Shown here in pieces: positions 34,651-45,494 of a DNA stretch of 64,000 nt. Origin of the DNA: Blastomussa wellsi. Its lineage: Eukaryota; Cnidaria; Anthozoa; Scleractinia; Plerogyridae. The notes beneath the pieces are model-generated. The model ran no database searches. It was not told the DNA's origin and saw only the letters and a list, made by a program, of their open reading frames with translations. Each line of letters opens with the position of its first letter. Positions within the stretch are counted from its first letter, which is position 1. The stretch spans positions 3,651,817-3,715,816 of the forward strand of contig OX393570.1 in assembly GCA_947652115.1 (NCBI GenBank). Direction: 5' to 3'. The position numbers were made by a program, and so were the translations under genes.

Positions 34651-34730
34651 ATGGAGATTCTGTTTCGCTGTGCTGCCATTCTGCTGCTGTTATTCATATC
34701 CGCACAATCGCTACATGGAATAAGATGGAT
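34651..34730 (+). CDS. Wnt11: Wnt gene, coding exon 1 (signal peptide)
   Basis: This exon encodes 26 residues: a hydrophobic leader and the LHGIRW start of the mature chain. It ends with AT of the split Met27 codon. The donor is GGAT|GTAAGT. The ATG is the only in-frame start before the leader. Confidence 0.87.
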
Positions 34731-37700
34731 GTAAGTACGATCAATTGCTTTGCCAGCATTTCTGTCCTGTGTATTTCGAAAATTCGTATGACAACTTGCA
34801 TCTACAAGCACTGCGTTTTCAGCAAGACGAACAATAGATCTTTTCTCATTGAAATCATGTTTACCTTGTTATTTTTTTGTGCAGGGCAATAAAACTATCC
34901 TCGGAACATTACTGGAACAGGTCCGATTGCAACAAATTACAAGGATTCATAGGCGATCAGTATAAAATTTGCAGACGAAGTCTCTCGATTATGAAGTACG
35001 TTTCCGAAGCCGTAGAAATGACCAGGTCGGAGTGCAAATCGCAGTTAACCAACAGACGATGGAATTGCTTGACCATCGACAGAGCTCCTGTGTTTTATAA
35101 CGATCTGAAGAGAGGTAGGGACTTTCAAAGCGTAATTCTGTTGTTGTTATTTCTCGGAGGAGCGTCCTACCATGTACCAGTGTTGTATAAAGATTGGTTT
35201 ATTAGCAGAATTGATTGAGCTAAATTGGGCCTGGGGTAATTTAATGTACCCATTCGGGCTGACATATGATTGTTTGAATGTGATTTGTAAATGTTTGGTC
35301 AGTTTGGTCACTGCAGTAACCAAAAATGGCTCGAGGCGAGAAACCGAAACCTTCTATCTCGTGGTGTTATCTGAAATCTCGTCTTCGGGCTTATGAGCAA
35401 AAAAAACCAGGAGAACTGGAGTTGTGATCTGTGCTTTAGCAAATAACTAACGACAGAGAACGTGAAAAAGAAAGGCAAATCAAAGTATTAATGCATTAAC
35501 GCCTGGAATTGCTATGAGATAGTAATATATCTTTTGTTGCGGTCATCAAAATTGTTTGTACTTTGTTTTAAAACTCGCTTATCGGAAATCACAGTTTTAT
35601 TATTTTTGAAAACCAGATGGATAATTCAATAAGACCGTATTTAAACGGGTGAGTTCAACATTTATCAATATCGGTTTATTATCAATTTTTGTCGATCAGC
35701 GTTTTGCCCCTCTCGTCCAATTAAACAATAAAAAATTACGTCAGACACGCGGGGCATTTCAAAGCTTTGAATTACACGAGCCACCTTGCCGTTTACAGAC
35801 TAATCAGAATTAAATATTTCATCTCCTTAATGATGGACGCAAAAAACAAGACATTTACGTTGGCCAGAGCGCACCGGATTATCGAAAACGCGTCTTGCGT
35901 TTTGTCATTTTAACGTTTAAGACTATTAATTACTCAGATGATTTGGGAACAGGATGAACGATAAAGATGTTGTTATGACTCGTCTTTCCGTTCACATTTA
36001 GGAAACCTTCAGATAAAAAGGCGACCCAAGTTTTTCACTCAGGAAATGAACAAATTGAAAAGGGTTTTGGCGGAAATTTCTCGGTTTACCACTTAGTAAA
36101 AGAGATGACCTGTAGAAAAAATAGAACGATGATACCAGCTCTCGATTCCACAGCAAAATCTAAATTTCCCGCCAAGGACTTTCCATCTGAAAAACGAGTT
36201 AACTTATTTTAGAAAAGGTCGTGTTACACCAAAGATAAATTTCCTGAGAAAAGCAAATATTTTTGCTGCGGCAAGCGTAAATGGCCGCTAAGTAAACAAA
36301 TAAATAATGTACTAGAATACACGCACTCGAGATAATCTGTAATCAACGCGCATTCGGTTCACAAACGCGTTTTGGTTCTGTGCACAGGGACAAAGGAATC
36401 AGCGTATGTGTACTCGCTTTCTTCGGCCGCTGTGGCTTACAGCGTGACGCAGGCGTGCAGCATTGGAAGACTGGAGGTCTGCGGTTGTGGACGAACACCG
36501 AAGATGAAACTAGAAAACAAAAACTGGCTCTGGGGAGGCTGTAGCGACAATATTGCCTACGGAGTGAGGTTCAGCAAAAAGCTCACAGGCGCTGTGGAGA
36601 AAAAGCGGATGCAAGACCAGGAACCCACCGCAACCAGTCGTGCGCTTATGAACCTGCACAACAACGAGGCTGGAAGAAGGGTAAGGTAGTCTTGATATTC
36701 AGCCGTATTGACCTGCAAGTGTCATAATTCCTTGTTTTAAAAAGAGGTATCTTATGTAATAGAGTACGAGCCAGATAGAAAGAGCTAATCTGGTTTTGGG
36801 GGCTGAAAAGTGGTTGCTTCCGTTTTGATGTAAAGCCTCTTTTGTGGGCCATGTTTACAACACGACAAATGTGCACCACAGATTTTACATCACCACAGAT
36901 GCTATATATAACTTTTTAATCCTCGAAGCTGATCATTTTCTGACTTCTCTTAACGTGCTTATTTGAATGCCATGCAGAAACTGATGAATGTAATTGTGAA
37001 TAGAAAATTCTTGTCACAACGGAAAGTGTGGTTACACCGAAGGTTAAACGAAGGTTTCTGAAAACGGTGTCGCATAGTCACAACCAATGAAGTCAGTGAC
37101 AAAAAGCACTTCAAAGGCTTGGAATTATCGATGTTGTTTTAGGCGACTGGCAGATCAAATCTCGTTTGTATTGAATCGCTTTGGTAATGTGGAAAACACA
37201 TTTTGGGCTAAACCTTCGCTCATTTAATACTGCTATATTTGACCTTGCCGGCTGGAAGTGTGGCACCAAGCCTCAAGCTTCCCAAAAATAGTGATCATTA
37301 GTAAGATAGGCTATCGAGAGAAGATGGCTCGAAGCATTTCATATCATAATCTACCACACATGACAAGGTGACAGTCCAAGACATTTGTGGTTTTGATTAT
37401 CGCTCTAGCACGTACGAGCATTCCGCTTTGCGAGTTTCAGACTGACTATTTATTAATGTTATTAGCTATCAGATTGATTCTGTTATTGCTACTAATATTA
37501 TGAACCCAGGCTGGTCGCCTCGCAGGCTTATAAAAATAAACCGGTTTTTGTTATTTACTTTGCAAACAATAACTCTCCATATATTAATAATGATTAATGA
37601 AAACAGGCAACCCTTTGTGTTAAAGGTAAATATCATAATACTTATGGACAACACACCTATTCACAGGAGACCACATTTTCCACAGCATACACTGATCGCT

Positions 37701-40700
37701 GTTCGAGAAAATGTTCTGTTGAACAGTTGTACGGAAAAGCATTGACATTGGCGCTGATATGGAGTGAAATTTCATCTTCTTCACCATCGGAACACCTTAG
37801 TCCGAAAGAAAAAATAATTTGCAATGATCAAAAAAGAAGGTGAAACTAAGACAAGCAAAACACTGATTTTTTGCTTCGTTAGGACGTAAGAAGATATGTT
37901 TTATACGATAAATAGACTGATCCGCTTAGAAGTTTTCGCATTCTCCGACTTAATGTAAATACTGATCCAAAACAAAGAAAAGCCCCTTTGACTCGACTTC
38001 AACTGTTCAAAGATCCTTGTTTGTTTGCTTTGCCTCGGGCTCGAGACCGAGGTGATACGCATTTTCTCGGTAGTTCTTTTCATTTGTTGTTAATTTGTGG
38101 TAAACAACCCTAAATGTTAAATATAAACTGAAAAATTCTTGACCTCCCGCAAAAGAAAACATGTTCGTGAAAAGCACCAATTGGCGCTCTTTGTGGAAAA
38201 CTTTAGCCCAATTCATTTTTTTCAGGCAGGCCTGCCAACAGTATAACGAGAACACACGATAAATTCTCTTAAAATTAATACAGAAAGCTGGGCAAAAAAC
38301 CATGGGCTTATCGCAGATTACGGTCTTTTACGTAAGCGTGAAGATCAAGACGCTCTCCACGGCATCGTAAATTCTACCGAGCATTTCTATCGCTTTAGTT
38401 TTTGAAAGCTTGCCAAATGCTCAACACTGGATACGTTGCGTGCGAAAAGATAAACAAGAGGTGCTAGATGAAGTAAGTCGAGAAACTAGGCGCATGGGTT
38501 ATTCCAAATTGGCCGTAAGCCGTGATTTGTGAGAATAAAGAAACTAAGATAATTGACGACGGTTTTTGTTGTTTGCCTTTCTATGAAAAGTAGTCGATCG
38601 GCAGAAGACTATTCTTTACCGTATTGGTGTAATTCCGTAAAGCTTTGGGTAGGATTGATAACAGACACGCACGGCCCGCGCATCTTCCAAAAATTGGCCA
38701 AGTTTTTCAAGTTTCTCGTCCGTAATCCGTCTTAATCTCTTTCTGCGGTAGCTATCCTTGTTTATTAACGTTTGTGGCGTTTTTATAAAATAGCAAACCA
38801 TTGTTTTGAGGTTTCCATCAATTAAAAAGCAGTTTCGTACTTGAGAAAATTAAAAGTTCTTATTTTTTTTTCAAGGGAATAATCCGGGGATTGGGAAGAT
38901 TTTGCTCGAAGAAATCACTTTTGAAAATATCTGTACTAAAAAGAAGAAGAAAGAAAGTTTTGAAAACAAATGTTTGAATAGTCCGAAGTGTTTCAATGCA
39001 CAATTACATCTGACTTCCCACCATCGAAGAAAATCATGTAGATGGACTCGCTTGTGGACTTTTAGACATATAGAAGCTTTCTTGTCCAGAACCCGAGATC
39101 ACTATCGTTGGTTTGGTGAAAAATGAGTTGACTGAAAATAAACATAGATTTGTTTTATTTTCTGTGTTCTTATGGCGTATTCTGGGGTCTTACAATCTGT
39201 CGCACGTGCTTTTTAGAATCGTGCGCGTCGATCAATATCATAAATTTGGAAATTTCAATTCATTTGGGGGCCACTTAACAGTTCACCCCTGTAAAAGTAC
39301 CGCGAGGTTTCGAGATAATGGAGTCACGAAATATTTGTTGTGGACTCTTTGATTATCAGTTTCGCGTGGGCTGATTATTAAGCAACCCAAGAAAAGAGCT
39401 TTAAAAGATGAACTCTGTCAATATGGGTGACTGAGTTCTCGCAAAATATGTCTGATGTCAAGATATAAGCAGCTCAACATGGAGGGCAAAGCAAAGCGAT
39501 GGATCGTCAATTCTACTTATCATTCACGAACAAACATTGCTACCACGTGTTTGATGTTATTACCGAAAAGATTGAAATCGAAATGTGGATAGTAGTATTT
39601 AAAACCAACTGAAAATCCCCCTTTAAGGAGAATTTAACTGACGTTCCCTGGGGAAGGGGCTGACAACTGGTTTTCAGTTGATGATTTTTGTAGAAGGATC
39701 CTAGCACGATCTCACGCACTTTGAATGTAGAAGTTGTAGTCTTTTACGGATCTAAAACACTGCAAAATGGAGAACTACGTCAATGTATAAACAATGTAAT
39801 TATGTTGGTTAAAAAGAAGTAGTCTTCCCATCAATCGCTGTAAAAAAGTATTTCCAAGTGTGCTTGCCGTTTTACCACAAAATGATTACACAATTTCAGT
39901 AAAAGAAACCCAAAAGACAGACATTTGTTCTAACGAATAACCTCTATGGGGTACGAAAAAGGAATCTACTTTAGCACTTAACATCTGGAACACAAAGATA
40001 AATGAAAACACATGCCCGTAACCGAAAACATAAAAGAAGGCTAATATAGCAGAAGCTGTACGTGTGTGTTTTTAATCTTTGAAAAGATTAAATGCACAGA
40101 AACTCTCCCAAACTGTTCTCCCTCAACTGAAGTATTTGCATGGAATGTTGACCAAAGGAAGCTAAATGCCATCAGCTGCGACATTGACATGCGTGTCACG
40201 TGTTTGTTGCACTCAAACTTTTGCTCCGTGTGTTATTGCAAATATTCTATGGTTGACAGTTAAAAATATTGCATTTGACGGGTGATGGCAAAGGTTTCAG
40301 GCCTTTTGACGGTTGACGGCAAATTCTGGACTGCTCGATTGACGTTTGACTCTATTCTGATTTAAAAATCGTTCCATTTTCGAAAGTTGACGGTAGACAG
40401 TTAACCCAGTCCGTTAAAGAACTAAGTTTTTTTCTTTTCGTCATTAATTTCCTCTCAATTTTTCCATTCAATAGTTTAATTTTTCAACACGTTGACTAAG
40501 CTTAAAATATTTCACGCAACTCAGCTCGTGAGTCTTCGGGTTTCGCCAGCGCGAGAGACAAAATTGTTACTCCACACCCGCCCAAGATTCTGTTGCAAAC
40601 CCGAAAATACCCTTCCTTCCTCTTCCCGACTTATCTAGAACGATCGAAGGGACCTCTGTTCGCTGGGTAACGCAAAAACGACTTGAAGTCGTTTTCGCGT

Positions 40701-43700
40701 TTGTTGTTCATTCGGTTGCTTGACAATTCTGCAGGATACTTTTCTAGAAGAATAGACGTTAAATACTTCTTTCATTATTTCGACTTAGTGATAACAAGCT
40801 GAGAACAATAGGTTCACGGATTTCCTTCGCGAAAATTGTTTTCGATTGATGCTTTTAACTCGTAACAGCGAGAGAAAGGAAAAATGTATAAAGGTCATTT
40901 GCAGAACACATGCAAATTATTTCTACTTTCGTTTAATCTCCAACATGCCTCTTAAAAGTGTGAAAATGCTATATGACAGATGAGACTTGTTAATCGCGGG
41001 ATAATTGGTTTATTTTCTTTAATTTTGGCTCTAATGTGAATTTCTTCTGTCTTTTCAGTCTCTCAGATGGGTTTCGTTACCTATAGCATACCTTGGCTTC
41101 GATCTGATTTGCACGCCTGATGCCGCAAGTGTTGGAGCTAAAAATATCATGCTTTGTGCATTTTGAAAAATTTTTTGGTGTAATGTCAACTCTTCATTTC
41201 CAGGCTTTCGCGTTCTTCCACCTGAGTAAACGATAATTTTGAAGTTGCCTGTATTTTAAGGGTAATTTGATTTCCAAGAGCCTGATCAGAATCATAATTT
41301 CTTCTTACAATATCAGTGCTTTGTCAAATAACCAATTAGAAGATACTGCCTTTGATAAAGCTCCGATGAGATGTTTCCTTCCTTTTGTAGATCGTTCTCT
41401 ATTGCTTCGGTTGTTTTGTGGTGTTAAAGACCGTAATTTTATTTATACTTTGAAGGAAAATAAGAAAACAAATTCACTGTCGTGTCTGACAAAAGCCAAG
41501 AATCGCGGGCACGTGTTGGTAGTTGGGAAAATCTGTTTCACGCCGGCAAAGCACTTGTCGATAAACGATGAAAGCTCGCTGCCTTCTCGGAACTTTATAT
41601 GGTCGTATATGGCATGTTTTCTGACATGAATAAGCTATTGTTACATACTTTCAAAGGGGTCTGCTTCTGCAACATTGCTCTGACCTTGAGGAGGCTTTGT
41701 AGAAGAATTCTCCAATTTACAAGGGGTAATTTGTGGAATTGGCAGAAGTCACAGACTTCTTAAATTGTGCCAGGTCGCTGAAATTAAAACCATTCCATAA
41801 AGGAATCCTGGAGAATGTGAACTCTTCTTGTTTTTGTAACAGAAAACGAGGTTGAGAAGGTAAGCAAAACTGTCCTGATCTAAATTAATCAGATTCACTT
41901 CGAAACATTGTAGAATAGAATAAGCAGAATAAGAATAAGCACTGATTTAATGGAGTGGAGTTCTCAAAAAAGAGTGCAATTCTCAACTTTAATTTCTCAG
42001 CCGATGATTGCACCAGTGTAATTTAAGAAATAAAACAAACCATTCCGCTAAAAGCTGTGATTCTGTGGAATTTTCTAAGGTTGCAAGATTGCATAGTTAT
42101 GAAGCTCTTGTGTTTCGTGCCGCCACACAAAGCTTATACACTTTTCCTTACATGGAAGAATCATTTTATGTAGCTGCTTCAGTGTATTTTAAGTTTGGTG
42201 ACCTTTGTAACTTGAAAGGCTCAAACTGCTTAATAGCAATTCACAACAGGGTACTCTCGAAATGTCAACCATTATTAACATTTAATAAGAGGACTTACAA
42301 GGATAGTTTAGATTCCTGTAGAGAGGTCTAGAATGGTCGGCTTGATTTGAAAATCAAGAGGTTAAGCACTTGGAATTCCCGTTGAAAGGTTCTGGAAAAA
42401 ATGTGCAGTAACACATGACTGTGCTTTTTCCTTTTCGTAATTTTCTTTCTTGCTAGTATTTACTTTTATTGCAAAATGTCCTAGACACGCATAAAGATTG
42501 TAGTGCTGTTGTGTTTGTGTCTTGCCGGGGGACGAGTTTAAGAGTGTACGTGCTTTGAATTGACACGAGCAAAAACGAAAACTACAAAAAACAAGAAATT
42601 GTGTAAAAAGCAATGCAGCATAATTACTTGATGAGTTTAGCTCAGCGTCAAGTTTGAAATAGAAAACAATTTGTTCAGTGGAGCATCAAGAAAACTATTC
42701 ATTGCTATTTTCTCTTCATTTTCCTATTTTACAAAGTAGTAATAACATAAGGAGAAAGGATTCTTTGATCAGATCAGTTGCGGAGGATTCAAGGACAACC
42801 TGATTGAAACTTGGCTCGTCTTCATTCATTACACATCAACGTTCACACCATTCAAACCTTTCAATTTATCGCTAATAATTGCCGATTTAAAATATTCAGT
42901 GACATCAGAAACAGCAGATAATATAAGAAAACAACTCCTATCCCTCAGATTATCGTCCTTAAAAGGCCTAACTGAAGGAAGTTTACAAACTGTCCGAAAT
43001 AGTTTTTATCTAAGTGTATTCATTCTCAATTCATTTGTCATCGACTTGTCGGCAAGTTTCAAATCTTGTAAGCCTCACAAATTGCTTCTGAAAGTCTGCT
43101 GAAAGGCCTTCACTTAAAGAGTAGCTTTTTGTGACGTTCCTTTGCAGTGGCAGGTCTAAGTTTTGACACCGAGCACACGTACGCGACGCCCTTTTAGCTC
43201 ATTCCACGCGTTCTCAGGTTTACATTCTGTACTCCACACAAGATGTGTCACTTTGAAGGACTAGTAAATGAGTCTCGGATGCATTACGATAGCATTGCTT
43301 CCAGAAATGTAGAGGAAAGTAGGAAAACATGCAACTTGTACCGAGCGCGGGAAAACATACAACTTGCGCCAAGCGCGGAAAAACATGCAGAATGCGCCAA
43401 GCGCTATAAAACAGGCAACTTGTGCCAAACGCGGGAAAATGGGTGTAACCAAGTCATGATTTCTGTGGTTCTACTCCTGATTAGTTGAATGCATAGCGAT
43501 CGGCGAAGCAAAAAATAAAACATAAAAACCGCTTCACGATTATGGCCCTGATGTTCCATTTTGCTTTTATTTCAGGCTGTCCTAGACAAGATGGCAATAG
43601 TTTGCAGATGTCATGGTGTGTCAGGATCGTGTGAGACTAAAACATGCTTTAGACGCCTGAGCGAATTTAAAGAGGTGGCGACGCTTCTAAAGAAAAAATA

Positions 43701-44040
43701 CGACAACATCATAAACGTCGTCAGCAAGACCAAGTCCCTTAATAAGCACATGCTTAGACCGAGGAGAGGAAAACAATACACTTCCCGGGACCTGATTGCT
43801 TTGGACCCATCTCCTAACTATTGTAACAAAAGCGCCAGACGAGGAACGTTGGGAACGACCGGGAGAGAGTGCAACCCCGAGACTTCCGGCAAGGGGAGTT
43901 GTGCGTACATGTGCTGCGGGCGTGGTCACCGAACATTTAAGCGGGAAATCGAGGAGCGTTGCCATTGCGAGTATGTGTGGTGTTGTCATGTGAGGTGCAG
44001 GAGATGCAAGAGGACAATTACGGTGAGCGAGTGCAATTGA
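34651..44040 (+). CDS. Wnt11: Wnt ligand, Wnt11-like, four coding exons, 355 residues (whole gene span)
   Basis: Exons 34651-34730, 34885-35114, 36388-36680 and 43576-44040 join in frame (1068 nt with stop). The product is a secreted, lipid-modified ligand for Frizzled/LRP receptors. It opens with a signal peptide (MEILFRCAAILLLLFISA). The Wnt core follows: RRWNC, ESAYVYSLSSAAVAYSV, WGGCSDN, CHGVSGSC with Ser217 as the palmitoleoylation site, and a Cys-rich end CHCEYVWCCHVRCRRC. An N-glycosylation sequon lies at Asn38. Length is normal for the family. GIRWMA right after the signal peptide and GTKESAYVY in the core favour the Wnt11 subfamily, by memory of family sequences and not by a tree. 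Wnt4 or Wnt16 are less likely alternatives. Intron 3 is unusually long (6.9 kb). Confidence 0.9.
34885..35114 (+). CDS. Wnt11: Wnt gene, coding exon 2
   Basis: Residues 27-103 include the first conserved cysteines (C42, and the C of KICRRS) and the RRWNCLTID block. The acceptor is tttgtgcag and the donor AGAG|GTAGGG. Its final base starts the Gly codon of the next exon. Confidence 0.9.
35115..36387 (+). other. Wnt gene intron 2
   Basis: This 1.27 kb phase-1 intron is AT-rich and without frames, repeats or motifs I can name. The acceptor is ctgtgcacag. Confidence 0.6.
36388..36680 (+). CDS. Wnt11: Wnt gene, coding exon 3
   Basis: Residues 104-201 cover ESAYVYSLSSAAVAYSV, the CGCG motif, WGGCSDN and NLHNNEAGRR, all core Wnt landmarks. 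The donor is GAAGG|GTAAGG and the exon ends on a codon border (phase 0). Confidence 0.9.
36681..43575 (+). other. Wnt gene intron 3 (6.9 kb)
   Basis: No exon or recognisable gene occurs inside, and the longest frame (41267-41629, 120 codons) has no domain. Short tttgacgg/ttgacgg phrases repeat around 40275-40400. A palindrome (aaaacgacttgaagtcgttt) lies near 40674. A 28-bp tandem repeat stands at 43322-43432, close to the acceptor. The large size could hold cis-regulatory DNA. Confidence 0.65.
43322..43432. repeat. 28-bp tandem repeat, four copies
   Basis: Units at 43322-43348, 43349-43376, 43377-43404 and 43405-43432 share the consensus gggaaaacatgcaacttgcg followed by ccaagcgc. The first unit is 27 bp. 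A partial fifth start (gggaaaat) follows. The array lies 143 bp upstream of Wnt exon 4. Confidence 0.75.
43576..44040 (+). CDS. Wnt11: Wnt gene, terminal coding exon 4
   Basis: Residues 202-355 begin AVLDKMAIVCRCHGVSGSC, which holds the acylated Ser217, and end with the Cys-rich receptor-binding finger CHCEYVWCCHVRCRRC before TGA. The acceptor is tttatttcag. A 134-codon minus-strand frame here is a shadow. Confidence 0.92.
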   Translation, partial: AVLDKMAIVCRCHGVSGSCETKTCFRRLSEFKEVATLLKKKYDNIINVVSKTKSLNKHMLRPRRGKQYTSRDLIALDPSPNYCNKSARRGTLGTTGRECNPETSGKGSCAYMCCGRGHRTFKREIEERCHCEYVWCCHVRCRRCKRTITVSECN

Positions 44041-45004
44041 GAGAAAGAAAGCCAATGCGAAAATGGCATGAACTAGTCCTAATTTAAGCAAAACGTGACG
44101 AAAGCCAAGATTATGGAGTAGAGCTCAATGGGAATTTGCAAGCAGATTTATGGAAGAGACAGAGATTATTACACAAAGCTGTTGAAGTATCGTCAAACAA
44201 TTTGCAAGAAAGTGGAAATTTGTAAAAAGATTAGCTTAGCAGACATGTAACTTTTTTCTGGGTCACAGAGATTTCAATGGCTCAGTTTGGCACAGGAGAC
44301 CACTGCTATGTTAGCAGTAAACTCAACTTTAGTTCTACAGATTCAATTTCTTCAGTGACAAACGGCTAGTTTCCAAGCTTGATGGCCAGTCAAACCAATT
44401 TAAAAATTCACAGGTACCCCAGCGATTATGTATCTCAGAGTGATTTTGTTGAACGTTGAAAGACAAGAGAAATACAATCATCGATGCTGTATATATGTAC
44501 TTCACACACCTTGCGTCATGTAATTATAACCAATTTTCCGTTTCCCTATGTGAGCCTTTTTGTTACTGTGTAATATAATTGTGATTGTAACCAAAAGACT
44601 GGAGAATCTAGTCTGTTTTATCATATTTCATGGGAGGCGCAGTGGCACCGAGTCATTGTGTTCTTGGACATTACATTAACTCTCACAGTGTATCTCTTCA
44701 TCCAGCAAGTTTAATGATGGAGTAGCATCCTATTCAGGGGGAGTAGAAATACCCCTAGTCCCGTCATGCTACGGATGCGGGGGTAAGCACTTCTCCTAAC
44801 TCTGGTGCGTCAGGTTAGTTAAACCTTTTTCTGAGTGTAAAGCTTGATCTAGGTAATACGGACCTCTGAAGCAAATATGCAATGTTACTAGTGATAAGTC
44901 AGCTTCACAAGTTCTACGTCACTTGTCCTTATAAATAATTATTTATTGAGACACGATTATTTACCTTTTATAAAATGCATAGTGTTGCAGTTATTTCTAA
45001 TAAA
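44041..45004 (+). other. Probable 3' UTR of the Wnt gene
   Basis: The first canonical AATAAA downstream of the stop is at 44999-45004. The 3' UTR of about 960 nt would include the SINE fragment at 44632-44815. An earlier non-canonical polyadenylation site cannot be excluded. Confidence 0.4.
44632..44815 (+). mobile_element. SINE fragment, same family as 1711-2040
   Basis: The phrases taactctcacagtgtatctc, ggagtagcatcc and aaatacccctagtcc match the body of the first SINE in the same order. The tRNA-like head is degraded. It lies downstream of the Wnt stop, possibly inside the 3' UTR. Confidence 0.5.
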
Positions 45005-45494
45005 GATGAGTATTGCACTTGTTGTTGTTACTGTAGTTATGTTCATGAGACTCTTACCCAGTCGCTATTTACGTGCTCAGGGGGCGAGAGAAGATTGGAT
45101 ACAACGGTGGATTGAAGCGCCCAGGGTGTCACGGGAAGGGTCGAACGACCCCGCGGTTCCTCAATCTACTCCGGGGCGTCTAATCCCTGATCTACCTTCA
45201 GTCTTCTTTTCCAAACTTCTCTCAATCTAAGGATTGTAGAATACGTTTTGCAGTCGTATAGATATGAGATGCAATTCTGGTGAATATTTCAGTTGGATGC
45301 TCTGTTAAAACTGCTTAAAATAACACAAAATTTTTCAAAGAGCCCAGACGGGTCCCTAATTAGGCTCTCAGAATAGCTGGCCGGGTTATTTGCACATCGC
45401 CCCGGGCGGGCGACCCGATCGAAGTGAAGTGCGATTGCTAAAAGTATCCAAAATGATCTACGTAACTCCAAATTTTGTGTTTCCCTCCCCTAAA

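Noticed and set aside
41267..41629. 120-codon frame in Wnt intron 3
   Set aside because: No recognisable motif and no splice signals around it; expected by chance in a 6.9 kb intron.
43322..43432. CRISPR array
   Set aside because: The 28-bp units are contiguous with no spacers, in an animal intron; this is a minisatellite.
43687..44091. 134-codon minus-strand frame
   Set aside because: It is antisense to Wnt exon 4, whose sense frame carries unmistakable family motifs and proper splice borders.
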